In this document: positions 9,635 to 19,751 of the stretch, in pieces
How the letters are laid out: every line of letters starts with the position of its first letter
How positions within the stretch are numbered: position 1 is the first letter of the stretch
NCBI RefSeq assembly: GCF_029919255.1
Contig: NZ_CP123991.1
Coordinates: forward strand, 2,395,833-2,459,832
Source of the DNA: a cyanobacterium endosymbiont of Epithemia clementina EcSB
Lineage (GTDB): Bacteria > Cyanobacteriota > Cyanobacteriia > Cyanobacteriales > Microcystaceae
Reading direction: 5' to 3'
DNA length: 64,000 bases
Position numbers and translations under genes: made by a program
Notes under the pieces: generated by a model
What the model was told of the DNA's origin: nothing
What the model saw: only the letters and a program-made list of their open reading frames with translations
Databases searched by the model: none

Positions 9635-11559
9635 TAATTCACTTAATCTGTGGTTACAGCAATCAGTACGATAGCATTATTTGTGACCAGTCAACTTTGC
9701 TACTAAAGCAGATAACTCTAAACAAATGTTAAAAAAGCAACTCATTTTAAGTTTTCATATTTAAGTAATTAAAGTGGTCTATTTTAACTAAAATTAGTCT
9801 ATTTTAAAACTATTTATCTACAAACACTTTTTTGAAAGTGTAATGCAATTTAACCTATATTTTTTGAATAAAAACCTATTTCTAGCATTTTGTATGCTAC
9901 TACTTAGTTATTTTAATTTCACTTACCAAAGAATATAAAGAGTCTTTTATTGCTTGGAAAATCAATTTAATAGCTTGTTAGTAAGTTTCTATTATTTAAT
10001 GGTTTTATACAATCTTTAATTCATCTAACTTTCCATCCTTTTGGATTTTTTTAAAAAACTTCTATTTTTATTCTCGTTTTGAAGAAAATTTTGTGGTTGT
10101 AAGTCAATTTTTATAATTCTCGCTCTTCTAATTTTTTAAGTTAAATTTTTAGCGAGATTCTAACCTAGAGATTGCTCTTTTTTAACCATATTCAATTTGT
10201 TTAAGCTTACTTATTTTAATTTTAGATAAAAATGACGTATTCTTACTAGATAAGCTACAAATTCTCGTTAGGCTTCCTTCATCTATTCTTGATGAACGAA
10301 CACTTATGTCTAAAAAACTGGCACGTCTAATACTGAGGCAGTGGTTAGTAGTTTAACTGAATAAATACCTTAGTTGTATTTATAAACACGAGTTCTACAA
10401 GAGTTAAAAATTTGAATTTATTAATTTAAGTACAATTGTTTTGTAATTTTGACAAAAATTCTATGGTATTTATGATTACTTAAGATAAGATTATATATTT
10501 ATCTACCCTACAGTCTATAAATAAATTATTATGTTATTAATATTTTTAAGAGACGCTAAAATTAGCTAAGTTAATTTAAGTATAAATATCTCGTCTGAAT
10601 CTTTATTAAATGCTCTTCTTTAAAAAAAACGTTATCTTCACTAAAATTTAGAGTTATACCGAACTCATAATGTCTAATTGACTAGATAAATGTCAAGTCA
10701 ATAAACTTTAGGATTAAAAATCGATAAAATTTCAGAATTTATAAGTTCTCCTTCTAATAGAACTCAATTTATGATTAATACCTCCTACTGTTTATTTAGT
10801 TGTTCCCTAGTTAGAATATAAAAATAATTTATCTAATCAATAATTAGTCTAATTTTTATAGTTTTATAGGTTTAATAAATAAGTTTTATAATATCAATTA
10901 CTCAATCTCAATAGTTCTGATACTTAGTCTTAATTTTGCCAAAAAACTTTCTAAATTCCTTTTTAAATTTATTCATTTTTGATGAGATTAGTGGCATTAT
11001 ACTTGGTCAAATTTAATTCTTGTTTTTCCATAAAAATTCTTGATTTTTAATTAAAATATGTTTGCTCTTATTTAACCTTAACAGATTTCTTTTTAAGAAA
11101 AACTAAGTTTTTTTATGACCTTTTTTATATATTAACTACATATTTTTAATAGAAATTAAACTTTAAACAGATAGTTTTTTTATTTTTTAAAAAAAAACTT
11201 ATACATATTTTTTTTGTAGTAAAGTTTTTTAGTAGTTATATCATAATAAATACAAGTTGTTGTTAGATATATTTTTTCTATAAATCAAATTATCTCTATC
11301 TCATTTCAAATCTGATAATTGGTTATGGTGAGTACTTCCAAATTTAGAATCTCATTCATTTAGTATCAATCAAGTGAAAATGCTGAGTCTAGCAGAATTT
11401 AGTTTAAATAGAAAACTTGCTACAATTACATCCATAGAATAGATATAGCTTTTAATAAACTTATGATTTATAATCAGACTCTGCACTTTATGGTTTTCAT
11501 TTTTAAATGACAGGTTAGGTAAAGCCAAATTTTGCCTAATACTTTCCTAGATAATCTAA
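9635..11559. other. 1.9-kb AT-rich spacer
   Basis: This stretch is extremely AT-rich, with dense stops in all six frames, many homopolymer T and A runs and no recognisable protein fragment, RNA or long repeat. It looks like the end stage of gene erosion. Confidence 0.55.
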
Positions 11560-12237
11560 CTAGGAAATGGACTGAACTTGTCCTCCTTTTAATGTTAGAA
11601 CACCTTGGGCAAATTGTTTAACAAATTTCTTTTGATGGGTTACCATAATCATAGTAGTTTGCTCTTTTTGATTTGAATTAATTAAAGTTTCTATTAATTG
11701 CTGAGCACGATCGCTATCTAAAGCTGAGGTGGGCTCATCTAACAATAAAAGTTTAGGTTTCATCATTAAGCCACGCATAATACTTACTAATTGTCGCTGT
11801 CCTAAAGATAATTGCAATTCATTTCGAGTTAACCAATCATCAGGGATAGAAAGTTGTGATTGCCATGTATCAATTGCTTGTTCAATCTCTAGTTTAGATA
11901 ACTGTTGTAATACTAAAGGATAAGCAAGGGTTTCTTCGACAGTCATACCTAATAATTTTGGCTCTTGAGGAACTAGGACAATTTGTTGACGTAGTTTAAC
12001 AATAGAAAGATTGCAGAGAGGTTGAGAGTTCCATTCAATTAACCCTGATGTAGGGTCTTGTAAACGGTTAATTAGCCGTAATAGAGTAGTTTTTCCAGCA
12101 CCAGAAGGACCGACAATTGCTAAGCGATCACTCTGATTCACTTGAAAAGAAATATTAGTTAATAATTTATTCTCTTCCCTGATATCAGTTAAACTAACCT
12201 TGGATAATTTTAATAATGGAGTTGATTCAGAGTTCAT
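11560..12237 (-). CDS. ABC transporter ATP-binding protein
   Basis: The 225-residue nucleotide-binding domain is complete: Walker A GPSGAGKT (43-50), Q-loop at VPQEP, signature LSLGQ (143-147), Walker B LLLLDEP (163-169) and the switch histidine H201 (MVTHQ). The short single-domain form resembles YbbL/FetA-like and phosphate-type ATPases. No permease gene is adjacent: one side is eroded DNA and the upstream side is a wrecked BMC gene. The partner is either elsewhere or lost. Substrate cannot be assigned. Confidence 0.8.
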   Translation of the reverse strand: MNSESTPLLKLSKVSLTDIREENKLLTNISFQVNQSDRLAIVGPSGAGKTTLLRLINRLQDPTSGLIEWNSQPLCNLSIVKLRQQIVLVPQEPKLLGMTVEETLAYPLVLQQLSKLEIEQAIDTWQSQLSIPDDWLTRNELQLSLGQRQLVSIMRGLMMKPKLLLLDEPTSALDSDRAQQLIETLINSNQKEQTTMIMVTHQKKFVKQFAQGVLTLKGGQVQSIS

Positions 12238-12273
12238 AACTTATTAAATGTAGAAGTTACTTAATGGTGATAG

Positions 12274-12935
12274 TTATTCATTTTTTTCTTGTCTATCTTT
12301 AACCCTTCCAAGAACACTTTCCATAGGAGCTAATATTGCTTGGAAACGTGCAATAATATCTCGTTATTCTCCTTCTAAATATAACCGACCAAAACTCCCA
12401 ATAGTCGAAACCTGAAGAATATTAATTAAAGCGACTTTTTCTGCCTCATTAGCTGCTAACGCTGTATAAGTAGCTAGTCGAACTTCCAAAACATAAAGAG
12501 TTTGTCTTGCTAATAACATTGGTCCCAGTCGGTTGCAATTAACTAATTATGCTTGATACGAATCGATGTTACAAATAATTTGACTAGAAACCACCTTAGG
12601 GTTCAAACAATCGTGTTGATTAACGCCTAAAGCACCTAAAATTGCTTTTCTTGCAGCTTTTACCTCTCCTTGATTAGTGGAATGAATTTTGAGAAGTCTA
12701 TAAAGACGTTTGACAAATTGCACTCCAAGATAAACTACAGTAGACTTTAAAGTGACATCTGTAACGAAATTAATTCGATTTCTGGAGCAATCTCAATCCA
12801 TAGTGAAGCATCTCCAAAGAAGGGTAAAACCTTAACGCTACCGTCCCAATCTAGACGGCATGTTGAGGTTGTAATCGGTTTAAATAAACATAGCTGCCTA
12901 ATTCGACTCCCCAAGTGGGATTCTCCGATGTTTTC
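12274..12935 (-). pseudogene. BMC-domain (carboxysome-like) shell protein, decayed
   Basis: The minus strand carries a long interrupted reading frame. WGVELGSYVYLNRLQPQHA comes first, then after frameshifts [18 protein letters not shown], then [21 protein letters not shown] long stretch with two in-frame stops follows, including [20 protein letters not shown] and [10 protein letters not shown]. The AANEAEK...GSFGRLYL pattern is that of a bacterial microcompartment shell domain, and the repeated layout fits a cyanobacterial protein with two BMC-like domains. At least two frameshifts and two stops make it non-functional. The family call rests on motif memory and needs a profile search. Confidence 0.6.
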
Positions 12936-13991
12936 CGTTAATCTTTATAAAGACACCTCAAACAAATTACCATAAGACTAGTGAATTAAGGAGATTATAG
13001 ATTTTACAGAATAAATCAGTTTGCTTTTCTAGGTTGAGGTAGTTGTAATCCTCTAAATTAGATTATCATTTAATATTAATTAAAGGTCAAATATTTTAAT
13101 TAATCTGAAAAATTATCTTGTTAATAATTTTCAAAATTTCTTTTATTTCTTTTGTTATCAAACCAAGTATAGCTCAATAATAATTTTGTAAAATATGGCT
13201 ATTTTATATATAAATGTTTTTATTGCACTCCTATTTTAACTCTAAATCTAAAATTTAGATTGCAAAAAAAGAATTTAATCTGTTATAGGTTACATTACTA
13301 CCTATTAATATGTATTTTGGCTATTTTAATTGGCATTAATTATTTATTAATGTTTTTTTGTAAAAAGAAATAAGTCCATTAACTATAAATTAACTAACAA
13401 ATAATTAGCCGTATTGGCTGTATATATTTGGCTTTAAAAATAGTATAAATATCTAAAAAAGCTAGAGAGAAAACAACTTAAATTATCTGTAAGGCTAAAA
13501 AATAAAAAACTTTTTTATAAAAAAAATAATAAATATTTATTCCTATAAAGTTCCAATAGAAACATCGCAATAAACTAAATCTTTACGTCTTAATTGGATA
13601 GTTGTGGTTAATATAGTAGCAATTTATATCATGATATTTATCTACAATGAGAACTTATCTATCATCTATTTCATTAGATAGCATTCAATACAAATGCAAC
13701 ATTAATAATCCTAGTAATACTCATTAAGCTAAGACAAACACTAACGAAAAAAATTACCAACTCTCATGATTTTAAGGGAATAAATTTCAGAATAATCTTT
13801 AACTTAAGATAAAGATAAATTAGGAAAATTAAAACTACAAACATTGCTACTGCTGACAACACAAATAAATGGCACCAAAACAGAAACATTTAACAAAAGT
13901 CCCCATGTAGTTTAAGCTAAATTACTAATAACTAAACAGTAAACTATATTACGTAGACGGAAATGTTCTCTATATAAATAATGGGTAAAAT
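12936..13991. other. 1.05-kb AT-rich spacer
   Basis: AT-rich sequence with no recognisable gene or RNA. Minus-strand hydrophobic codon stretches near 13800-13990 may be the tail of the decayed membrane protein entered at 13992. Confidence 0.45.
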
Positions 13992-14183
13992 TTAATAAAT
14001 AGTGCAACCAATTAAACCTAGATAAATAAATCTCCACATCGAAAATATATAACTAGTAGAGGCAATCAAGACCTCTCCAAAAAAAGTTTGATAGATCTCT
14101 TCCATAGTCATATCATTGACTGAAGCAAAATCTGCTACAAAACCAGTACCAAAAACGGCGATAACAGTAGTAATACAACCCAT
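13992..14183 (-). pseudogene. small membrane-protein ORF, probably a remnant
   Basis: A 63-codon frame encodes two hydrophobic segments (ITTVIAVFGTGFVADF and IFSMWRFIYLGLIGCTIY). Beyond its stop, a shifted frame continues as HFRLRNIVYCLVISNLA and then more hydrophobic sequence to about 13790, as if one membrane protein had broken apart. I do not recognise the family. It might instead be an intact small gene. Confidence 0.4.
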
Positions 14184-14225
14184 TATTTTACCAACTCTCG
14201 GTTAATTTTCATACTTCTTAAGTAT

Positions 14226-14465
14226 TTAGATTTTAGGATGGCTTCTTGCGTAGTAATTCGATGCTACCACCTCAAGCACTTCCCCCGATTTAAATAAAGG
14301 AAAAACACAGTTAACTCGGTTTTCCCAGACTTTATGGGCAATTTCATAATCAGGGCAATTAATGCGATACGTGGAATCAGAGATCACGGAAAAAGAACAG
14401 CCATAAGGAAGAACAAAAGACAGAAGCAACTCAAGCGTATTTTGATGTAACTGAGAAGGAATCAT
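14226..14465 (-). CDS. small hypothetical protein (79 aa)
   Basis: The 79-residue soluble protein contains LSFVLPYGCSFSVISDSTYR and ends KSGEVLEVVASNYYARSHP. Amino-acid composition is protein-like and better than chance frames in this AT-rich DNA. It begins with ATG without an obvious ribosome-binding site. It shares the strand of the membrane ORF 42 bases downstream. I do not recognise it. Confidence 0.45.
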   Translation of the reverse strand: MIPSQLHQNTLELLLSFVLPYGCSFSVISDSTYRINCPDYEIAHKVWENRVNCVFPLFKSGEVLEVVASNYYARSHPKI

Positions 14466-14639
14466 ATATCTTTATAGTTTGTTTTCCTGGTCCTTCTAGA
14501 CTGAGTACGATCAATCAGTAGCTAATAACTCCTAAAACTATTATTCCAACTCCATTCTGTAAACCTAAAAACTTAATTTTTCTAAAGACCAAGTTTTTAG
14601 AATTTTGGAAGTCTTACAGAGTAAGAATTTTGGCTTTTG

Positions 14640-14960
14640 TTTGTTATGGTGTTGTTACAGCTAGTCTAGAAGAGTTATTTTTTAAAACTCCTATTTGATT
14701 TTATCAGATATGTCGTTCTCTATTGTCTATCTTTGTATTGAGATATGTTAACTCTTCGGTGAGTGAGTTATTGACAAATTACCTAGGATATATGTGTCCG
14801 GAATAGATAAAGTGTTTGTTCTGATGTTAGACAGACTCAAAGTTTATTCTACCTAACTGCTTTAGTGTCTGATGGTAATATTCAATGACCCAATAAATAG
14901 TTTTCATTTGAATAAATAGACTTTTACTAATTTTGTTTTAGTCTTAATTGTCTTAGCAAA
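14640..14960 (-). mobile_element. transposase remnant, copy A
   Basis: The minus strand contains a transposase-like C-terminal piece, with WVIEYYHQTLKQLGRIN followed by a stop. The nucleotide sequence aligns along more than 200 bases with 17160-17400, where the matching frame reads QIIECYHRA and KQLCQINFELVQ. The E-YHR--KQ pattern is that of the catalytic end of a DDE transposase. Both copies are interrupted. The IS family is not certain. Confidence 0.55.
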
Positions 14961-15353
14961 ATAAAAGATAAAATCAAACAATATCATTTATTTTATTTTT
15001 TTACTTTTTTAATTTTTATCAACAAATGATTCTCTTATCTCTATCTATTTATAAGTGTTAAATTAACTAACATTCGCTTTAGTATGAAATGTAATTTATT
15101 GTTATGGTATAAATTGCGAATTTTGTTAAAGAAAAAATAGTACTTTTAAGATAAAAAAAATAATAATTGATTTCATCAAAAAAATGGAAAAATTATACTT
15201 GATTATTTGTAATGTCTTAAGAGTTTCGGTAGCTATTTCCTATTTGGACAAATTTTAAAATTTTTAGCAGTTACTTTTACTTTCTATTTTAGACAGCTCA
15301 TATTTAAGTTTTACGGACATGGCAATAATAAAAAAATTGATGTGGAATTAATT
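14961..15353. other. 390-base AT-rich spacer
   Basis: Poly-T and poly-A rich sequence downstream of ruvA. No gene or clear terminator is seen. Confidence 0.45.
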
Positions 15354-16001
15354 CTATGTAAGTTTTTCATGTTGACTTAACCAAATGATTGCTTGCCTAA
15401 TCCACTCCTCGCTATTATTATTTTTTGACATTTGATTATCTTTACTAAGAGTAGAAACAGCTTGATTAATTTCTTTATTGGTATAACCTAATGCTAATAA
15501 AGTCATTTCCAAATCTTCTAGCACCTCTAAAGACGGAATTTCAATAGGAGAAGATAAGGTTATACCTAATAGTTTTCGCCATTGAGATAGTTTCGTTTTA
15601 AGTTCTAAGATAATCCGTTCGGCAGTTTTTTGTCCGACTCCTGGGGTTTTAGATAGAGTCAAAATATTGCCATTAATAATTGCTTGCACTAATTCTTCTA
15701 ATCCTAAGGTATCAATTAGGGTAATTGCTAATTGTGCACCAATCCCATTAACACTCATTAATTGACGGAATAATTCTCGTTCAGCCACAGTGGCAAAACC
15801 ATATAAAATGGGGTAATCATCCCTGATTTGTAGATGGGTAAAAACTTGAATACTTTCTAGTTTATTTTGAACTAATTGTCGGGCAAATCGTGATAATATT
15901 TGCATTTCATAACCCATATGATTAACTTCTAAGATCAGTATAATTCTATTTGGGGTATTATTAATTACTTCAACTAGGTTGCCTTTGAGATAATTTAACA
16001 C
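15354..16001 (-). CDS. ruvA: Holliday junction DNA helicase subunit RuvA
   Basis: The 215-residue protein has the RuvA layout: an N-terminal OB-fold (starting MLNYLKGNLVEV from a GTG codon), a central tandem helix-hairpin-helix region (VNGIGAQLAITLIDTLG and KTPGVGQKTAERIILELK, about residues 80-145) that grips the junction, and a C-terminal three-helix domain (ALGYTNKEINQAV) that contacts RuvB. RuvA binds four-way junctions and loads the RuvB motor for branch migration. No ruvB or ruvC is adjacent, as is usual in cyanobacteria. The frame is intact between two spacers full of transposon debris. Confidence 0.95.
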   Translation of the reverse strand: MLNYLKGNLVEVINNTPNRIILILEVNHMGYEMQILSRFARQLVQNKLESIQVFTHLQIRDDYPILYGFATVAERELFRQLMSVNGIGAQLAITLIDTLGLEELVQAIINGNILTLSKTPGVGQKTAERIILELKTKLSQWRKLLGITLSSPIEIPSLEVLEDLEMTLLALGYTNKEINQAVSTLSKDNQMSKNNNSEEWIRQAIIWLSQHEKLT

Positions 16002-16053
16002 AGTTTATTATTAATAATTTAGGTGTTAATAAATTGTTTTATAAACCTGCTTG

Positions 16054-16086
16054 ATCCCTCATGCTTTTTAAAAAAGCATGAGGGAT
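16054..16086. repeat. long perfect inverted repeat (16-bp arms)
   Basis: Arms 16054-16069 and 16071-16086 are perfect complements around one A. GC-rich outer pairs surround a T5/A5 centre. It lies upstream of the ruvA start, so it is not a ruvA terminator. It may be the surviving terminator of a lost neighbour. Confidence 0.6.
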
Positions 16087-17080
16087 GGTATATTTCTTAA
16101 ATACTTATACATAATGTCCTTGAATAAAATGATAGAAAATAATTTAATTACTTTAACACTGTTCGCATAATTATATTTATGCGTTGACTAAATAATACCA
16201 CACTTTTTTTAAAAAAATGCAATATAATAGTTTATTTTAGTTTAATTTACAATCTATTACACAAATGTTGAATAAATGATCTTCTATCTCCATTAATTGG
16301 TAAAATATCAAAGTATAAATAGAATTATAGACGATTTTAGTATGTGTAATACTGGCATATTAATGCCAGGTAACAAATTACTCCTATTGTAGCTGTTCCA
16401 GTAAAATAATAACCGATTTAGAAATAACTTTGTTCATATTCTAGTTGTAACAGTAGATCTTGAAAATAACTAGTGATTGCACAAACTTTTTCCAGTTCCA
16501 ATCTTGTATTTAAAAATTTGCCCAGTGAATATTAACGTCCTCTTTAGAGAAGGCAAAATAGATTCGAGTCTCTATAGAAGCAATTAAAGCATCAGACAAT
16601 TATAGAGATTTTTTCAGAAATTAAAGTATAAATGAAGTGCTCGCTCTGTTGCATAAACAATTTTAGTCCTATAGGCAATTTAATATTGAGTTGAATATTT
16701 ATTGAAAAAGGCTACAGAACCATTATTTTCTACTATAGGATGATCTAGCTGAGTCACAAACAAAAAACTAAATATCTCAAATGTTTCTAGATCTTATTCT
16801 TTATGTGTTTACGTGTTTTTTGATTATTGATTTTTCCAAAATTACTTTGCTTATAAAAATGGACAAAACCTAGCAATATAGTGATTATTTATTTATATAT
16901 ATATTTTGTCAAATTAAATATAACTAATAAGTCCACTATTAGTATAGATTTTTTTGTAAGAACAAATAATGTTAGAAGTGTAGATATTATTTTGCTTGTT
17001 AAATTGACTTAAAATAGATAAGATAAACTTATAAAATATTTAGACTTTTACCAAAGATAGTCTAAACTTTTACAATTTGA
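16087..17080. other. 1-kb degraded spacer
   Basis: No intact gene is seen. A 7-bp hairpin (CTGGCAT/ATGCCAG) lies at about 16350-16369. Minus-strand codons around 16450-16790 look faintly protein-like in several frames but do not match a family I can name. Confidence 0.4.
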
Positions 17081-17089
17081 CTTCATTAA

Positions 17090-17800
17090 AGTAATATCTG
17101 ACTGTTTCATTGCTATTGTTTACTATTAAATCATTCAGTTCTCAAAGTCTTATCTAGGAGTTATACATTGACAAATTATGTTAAAGATATATTATCTAGG
17201 ATAGATAAAGCGCTCACTATGTATTGGACTAACTCAAAATTGATTTGACATAATTGCTTTTAAGCTCGATGATAACATTCAATAATCTGATGAGTTGTTT
17301 TTTATTTTAAAAATAAACTTTTACTAACCTCGTTTCAGTCTTGATCATCTTATTAAAACAAAATCTAAAATAGCACTACATCGTTTCTTTAAAATTATCA
17401 ATACATTAACTTTGCCAAATTATGTAATAGACATAATATCCTTATTTTTCTATTTTTATGGGCTTTTAACTAACTAAAACTTGATAAGTTATCAACTGAT
17501 ACTTATCAAGTTTTAGTTATTTTTATATTAAAACTTAATTGCCAGTTCCGAGATACATAGTTAAGTATCTTGAAAAAAATTACTGCTTAAATATTTTAAT
17601 TCGACGACAAAATATTGAAGGTAGATATCTAACTGATACTTAGCTATCTAGTCTATTTGTTCGTAACAATTCCGATAGTTATCTCCCATCTTTGACAATT
17701 TCTTCTATATCTATTATTTTTTTACTCTTTATTCTTGTCGATAAGTTTACATTTTTAGATAATCCATATTTGATAAGTTTATCTAAGTAATCTATAACTT
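17090..17800 (-). mobile_element. transposase remnant, copy B
   Basis: Minus-strand pieces in order suggest one decayed transposase. An N-terminal to middle part at about 17570-17800 includes IEEIVKDGR, then LSELLRTNRLDS and VSVRYLPSIFCRRIK. A C-terminal part at about 17170-17390 includes IIECYHRA and INFELVQYIVSALS. Stops split every segment. The C-terminal part aligns with copy A at 14640-14960. The inverted repeat at 17471-17519 lies between the two parts and could be foreign to the gene. Confidence 0.5.
17471..17519. repeat. long perfect inverted repeat (19-bp arms)
   Basis: Arms 17471-17489 and 17501-17519 are perfect complements with an 11-base loop. There is no intact gene within 300 bases on either side. 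Confidence 0.6.
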
Positions 17801-17865
17801 ATGGAAGCCATACATCATACTAATTTTCTAATAGTTTTTTAAAAATTACAATTTGATATAATTTT

Positions 17866-18639
17866 TTATTTGTGAATTAAACGGTTAGCGGTTCGTAAAA
17901 TTTTTCCAGCTAAAATCGCAGCGCCAAAGCCATTATCAATATTCACGACTCCGATCCCTGCCGCACAAGAATTAAGCATTGTCAATAATGAGGAAACCCC
18001 CCCAAAACTTACTCCATAACCTACACTAGTTGGAACTCCAATCACTGGACAGTCAACCATTCCGGCTACCACACTAGGTAAAGTCCCTTCCATCCCTGCC
18101 ACCACAATCAACACATCTGCTTGATTAATCAACTCACGGTTACTTAATAGACGATGAATACCTGCTACTCCCACATCCCACAACCGTCGTACTTCAAACC
18201 CACAAAGTTGCGCGGTAATAGCTGTCTCTTCAGCTACGGGTAAATCGGCTGTTCCTGCCGCAAGAACCCCAACTACTCCTAACCTAATCGAAGGGATTTC
18301 TGAAGTTTTCAAGGCACAAATACGAGCTACTGGATAGTAAATTAAATTAGGCACTTGGTCTTTGAGTTGTTCGGCCACCGTTGCCTCAATACGAGTTGCC
18401 ATAACCACAGGAGAATTACATGCCATCGTAAGCATAATTTGAGCGATTTGTTCAGGAGTTTTTCCTGGTCCCCAAATAACTTCAGGAAACCCTGTTCTTA
18501 AATAACGATGATGATCAATTTTTGCAAACTCATCAACCGGTTCAAAACTGAAATATTTGAGCTTTTCTAAGCCTTGATCGGGACTAACTTCTCCTATGGC
18601 GATCGCCTGTAGAAGAGACTGGAGTGCATTTGGATTCAT
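17866..18639 (-). CDS. larB: nickel pincer cofactor biosynthesis protein LarB
   Basis: The 257-residue protein matches LarB: a distinct N-terminal helical part and a C-terminal PurE-like Rossmann domain (GVVGVLAAGTADLPVAEET, then VVAGMEGTLPSVVAG and GVPTSVGYGVSFGG). LarB carboxylates and hydrolyses nicotinic acid adenine dinucleotide to begin synthesis of the nickel pincer nucleotide used by lactate racemase and relatives. In many cyanobacteria larB occurs without a neighbouring larA, and neither larC nor larE is next to it here. AAGGAG lies ahead of the ATG. The intact frame amid decay suggests continued use, though its client enzyme is unknown. Confidence 0.88.
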   Translation of the reverse strand: MNPNALQSLLQAIAIGEVSPDQGLEKLKYFSFEPVDEFAKIDHHRYLRTGFPEVIWGPGKTPEQIAQIMLTMACNSPVVMATRIEATVAEQLKDQVPNLIYYPVARICALKTSEIPSIRLGVVGVLAAGTADLPVAEETAITAQLCGFEVRRLWDVGVAGIHRLLSNRELINQADVLIVVAGMEGTLPSVVAGMVDCPVIGVPTSVGYGVSFGGVSSLLTMLNSCAAGIGVVNIDNGFGAAILAGKILRTANRLIHK

Positions 18640-18662
18640 GGTTTTAAATTCTCCTTAAACTA

Positions 18663-19079
18663 TCTAAACGATTGAATACGACTCAGAGGCCAAGCAATTT
18701 TATAGGCTTTTTCTACAATTACCTACCTAGGTAAAAATCTAGGGAGCATACAGTATAGACTCTTATTTCGATCAAATTCTAACATTAAGTAATTAATAGC
18801 CTGAGTTAATTGAGGGCTTAATTGATATTGAAGCAGTTCAGCAATTTAAGGTTTATTCAAAAGATAATTTTTCAGGTAAACTTTCTGATTAACCACATAA
18901 AGAGCTTCTCCATGCTTGCCTACCACTAGCTTTTGCTTAATGTGACAATCAGCCAATTCAGAATTATTAGCTTTAATAGTTTCTGATTGGGTAAAAACAA
19001 TAATATTCCCACATTGAGGAACATAGTTAGGAGTATTACTCACAAAAAATACCCTAACTGATACAATCGGTTGCATCAA
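18663..19079 (-). pseudogene. unidentified ORF with in-frame stops upstream of larB
   Basis: A 77-codon frame (TTG at 19079 or ATG at 19076; contains PIVSVRVFFVSNTPNYVPQ and KQKLVVGKHGEALYVVNQ) ends at a TAA. The same frame then continues protein-like for 60 more codons (IAELLQYQLSPQLTQAINYL, a TAG, then VIVEKAYKIAWPLSRIQ) and stops just before the larB ribosome-binding site. One frame with two stops suggests a recently broken gene of about 138 codons. The first 77 codons alone could still be expressed. The family is not recognised. Confidence 0.5.
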
Positions 19080-19751
19080 TTTACCAAAAATAATAATTTT
19101 CTAAAATTGTTGATTAAGCCATTAGTGTAAATTCTCCTCAATAGGACTAGCAAAAAAGACCAAACTTATCATCGTATGGGTAAAAATATAATCTAAATTT
19201 AGAAATAAAAGATTAGAACTCAATATTAGTAACCCTATGATTGATTTTTTACAAAAAATCTTTCCTTAAATTTATACCTTTAGTGGGAGATCAACCACAA
19301 CAATATTGACTGAGTAAATAACACAGTCAATGGACTAAGGTATTTAGCTCTTGACTGTATTCCCATCCACCACAAAAATTTCCATAAGGCCATCTATATT
19401 GAAATACCTTGATCTCTTAGAAACATAATCGTCCGTAGAAGCTCTTCTTCATAAAGCTGTCCGATATCTGAGAAAAACATCTATAGATTCACAGCCAAAC
19501 AACCAAGGATATTTATTAATTTCAAAGCTTGACATTCTTCTAGTAATTATTTTACTTGTGAAATACACTAAGTTTTAGTGGCAGGCAAAAAGCAAAACTA
19601 ATAAGTCAGAGTACATCTCCTGACCCTAAGAAAAACTATTTCTTTAGTATCTACTCAGAAAAATGATTGTTTTAATTCCTAAATATCTAACTTAGAAGTC
19701 TTTGAAATGATAACTTATACGTAACTTACGACCTTACGGCAAAAGTTAAGA
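19080..19751. other. 670-base degraded spacer
   Basis: No intact gene is present. A minus-strand protein-like stretch at about 19380-19480 (DIGQLYEEELLRTIMFLRDQ) hints at one more wreck that I cannot name. Confidence 0.4.

Noticed and set aside
13992-14183. Permease partner of the ABC ATPase at 11560
   Set aside because: The hydrophobic segments do not resemble FetB/YbbM or other known permeases, and the reading frame breaks soon after.
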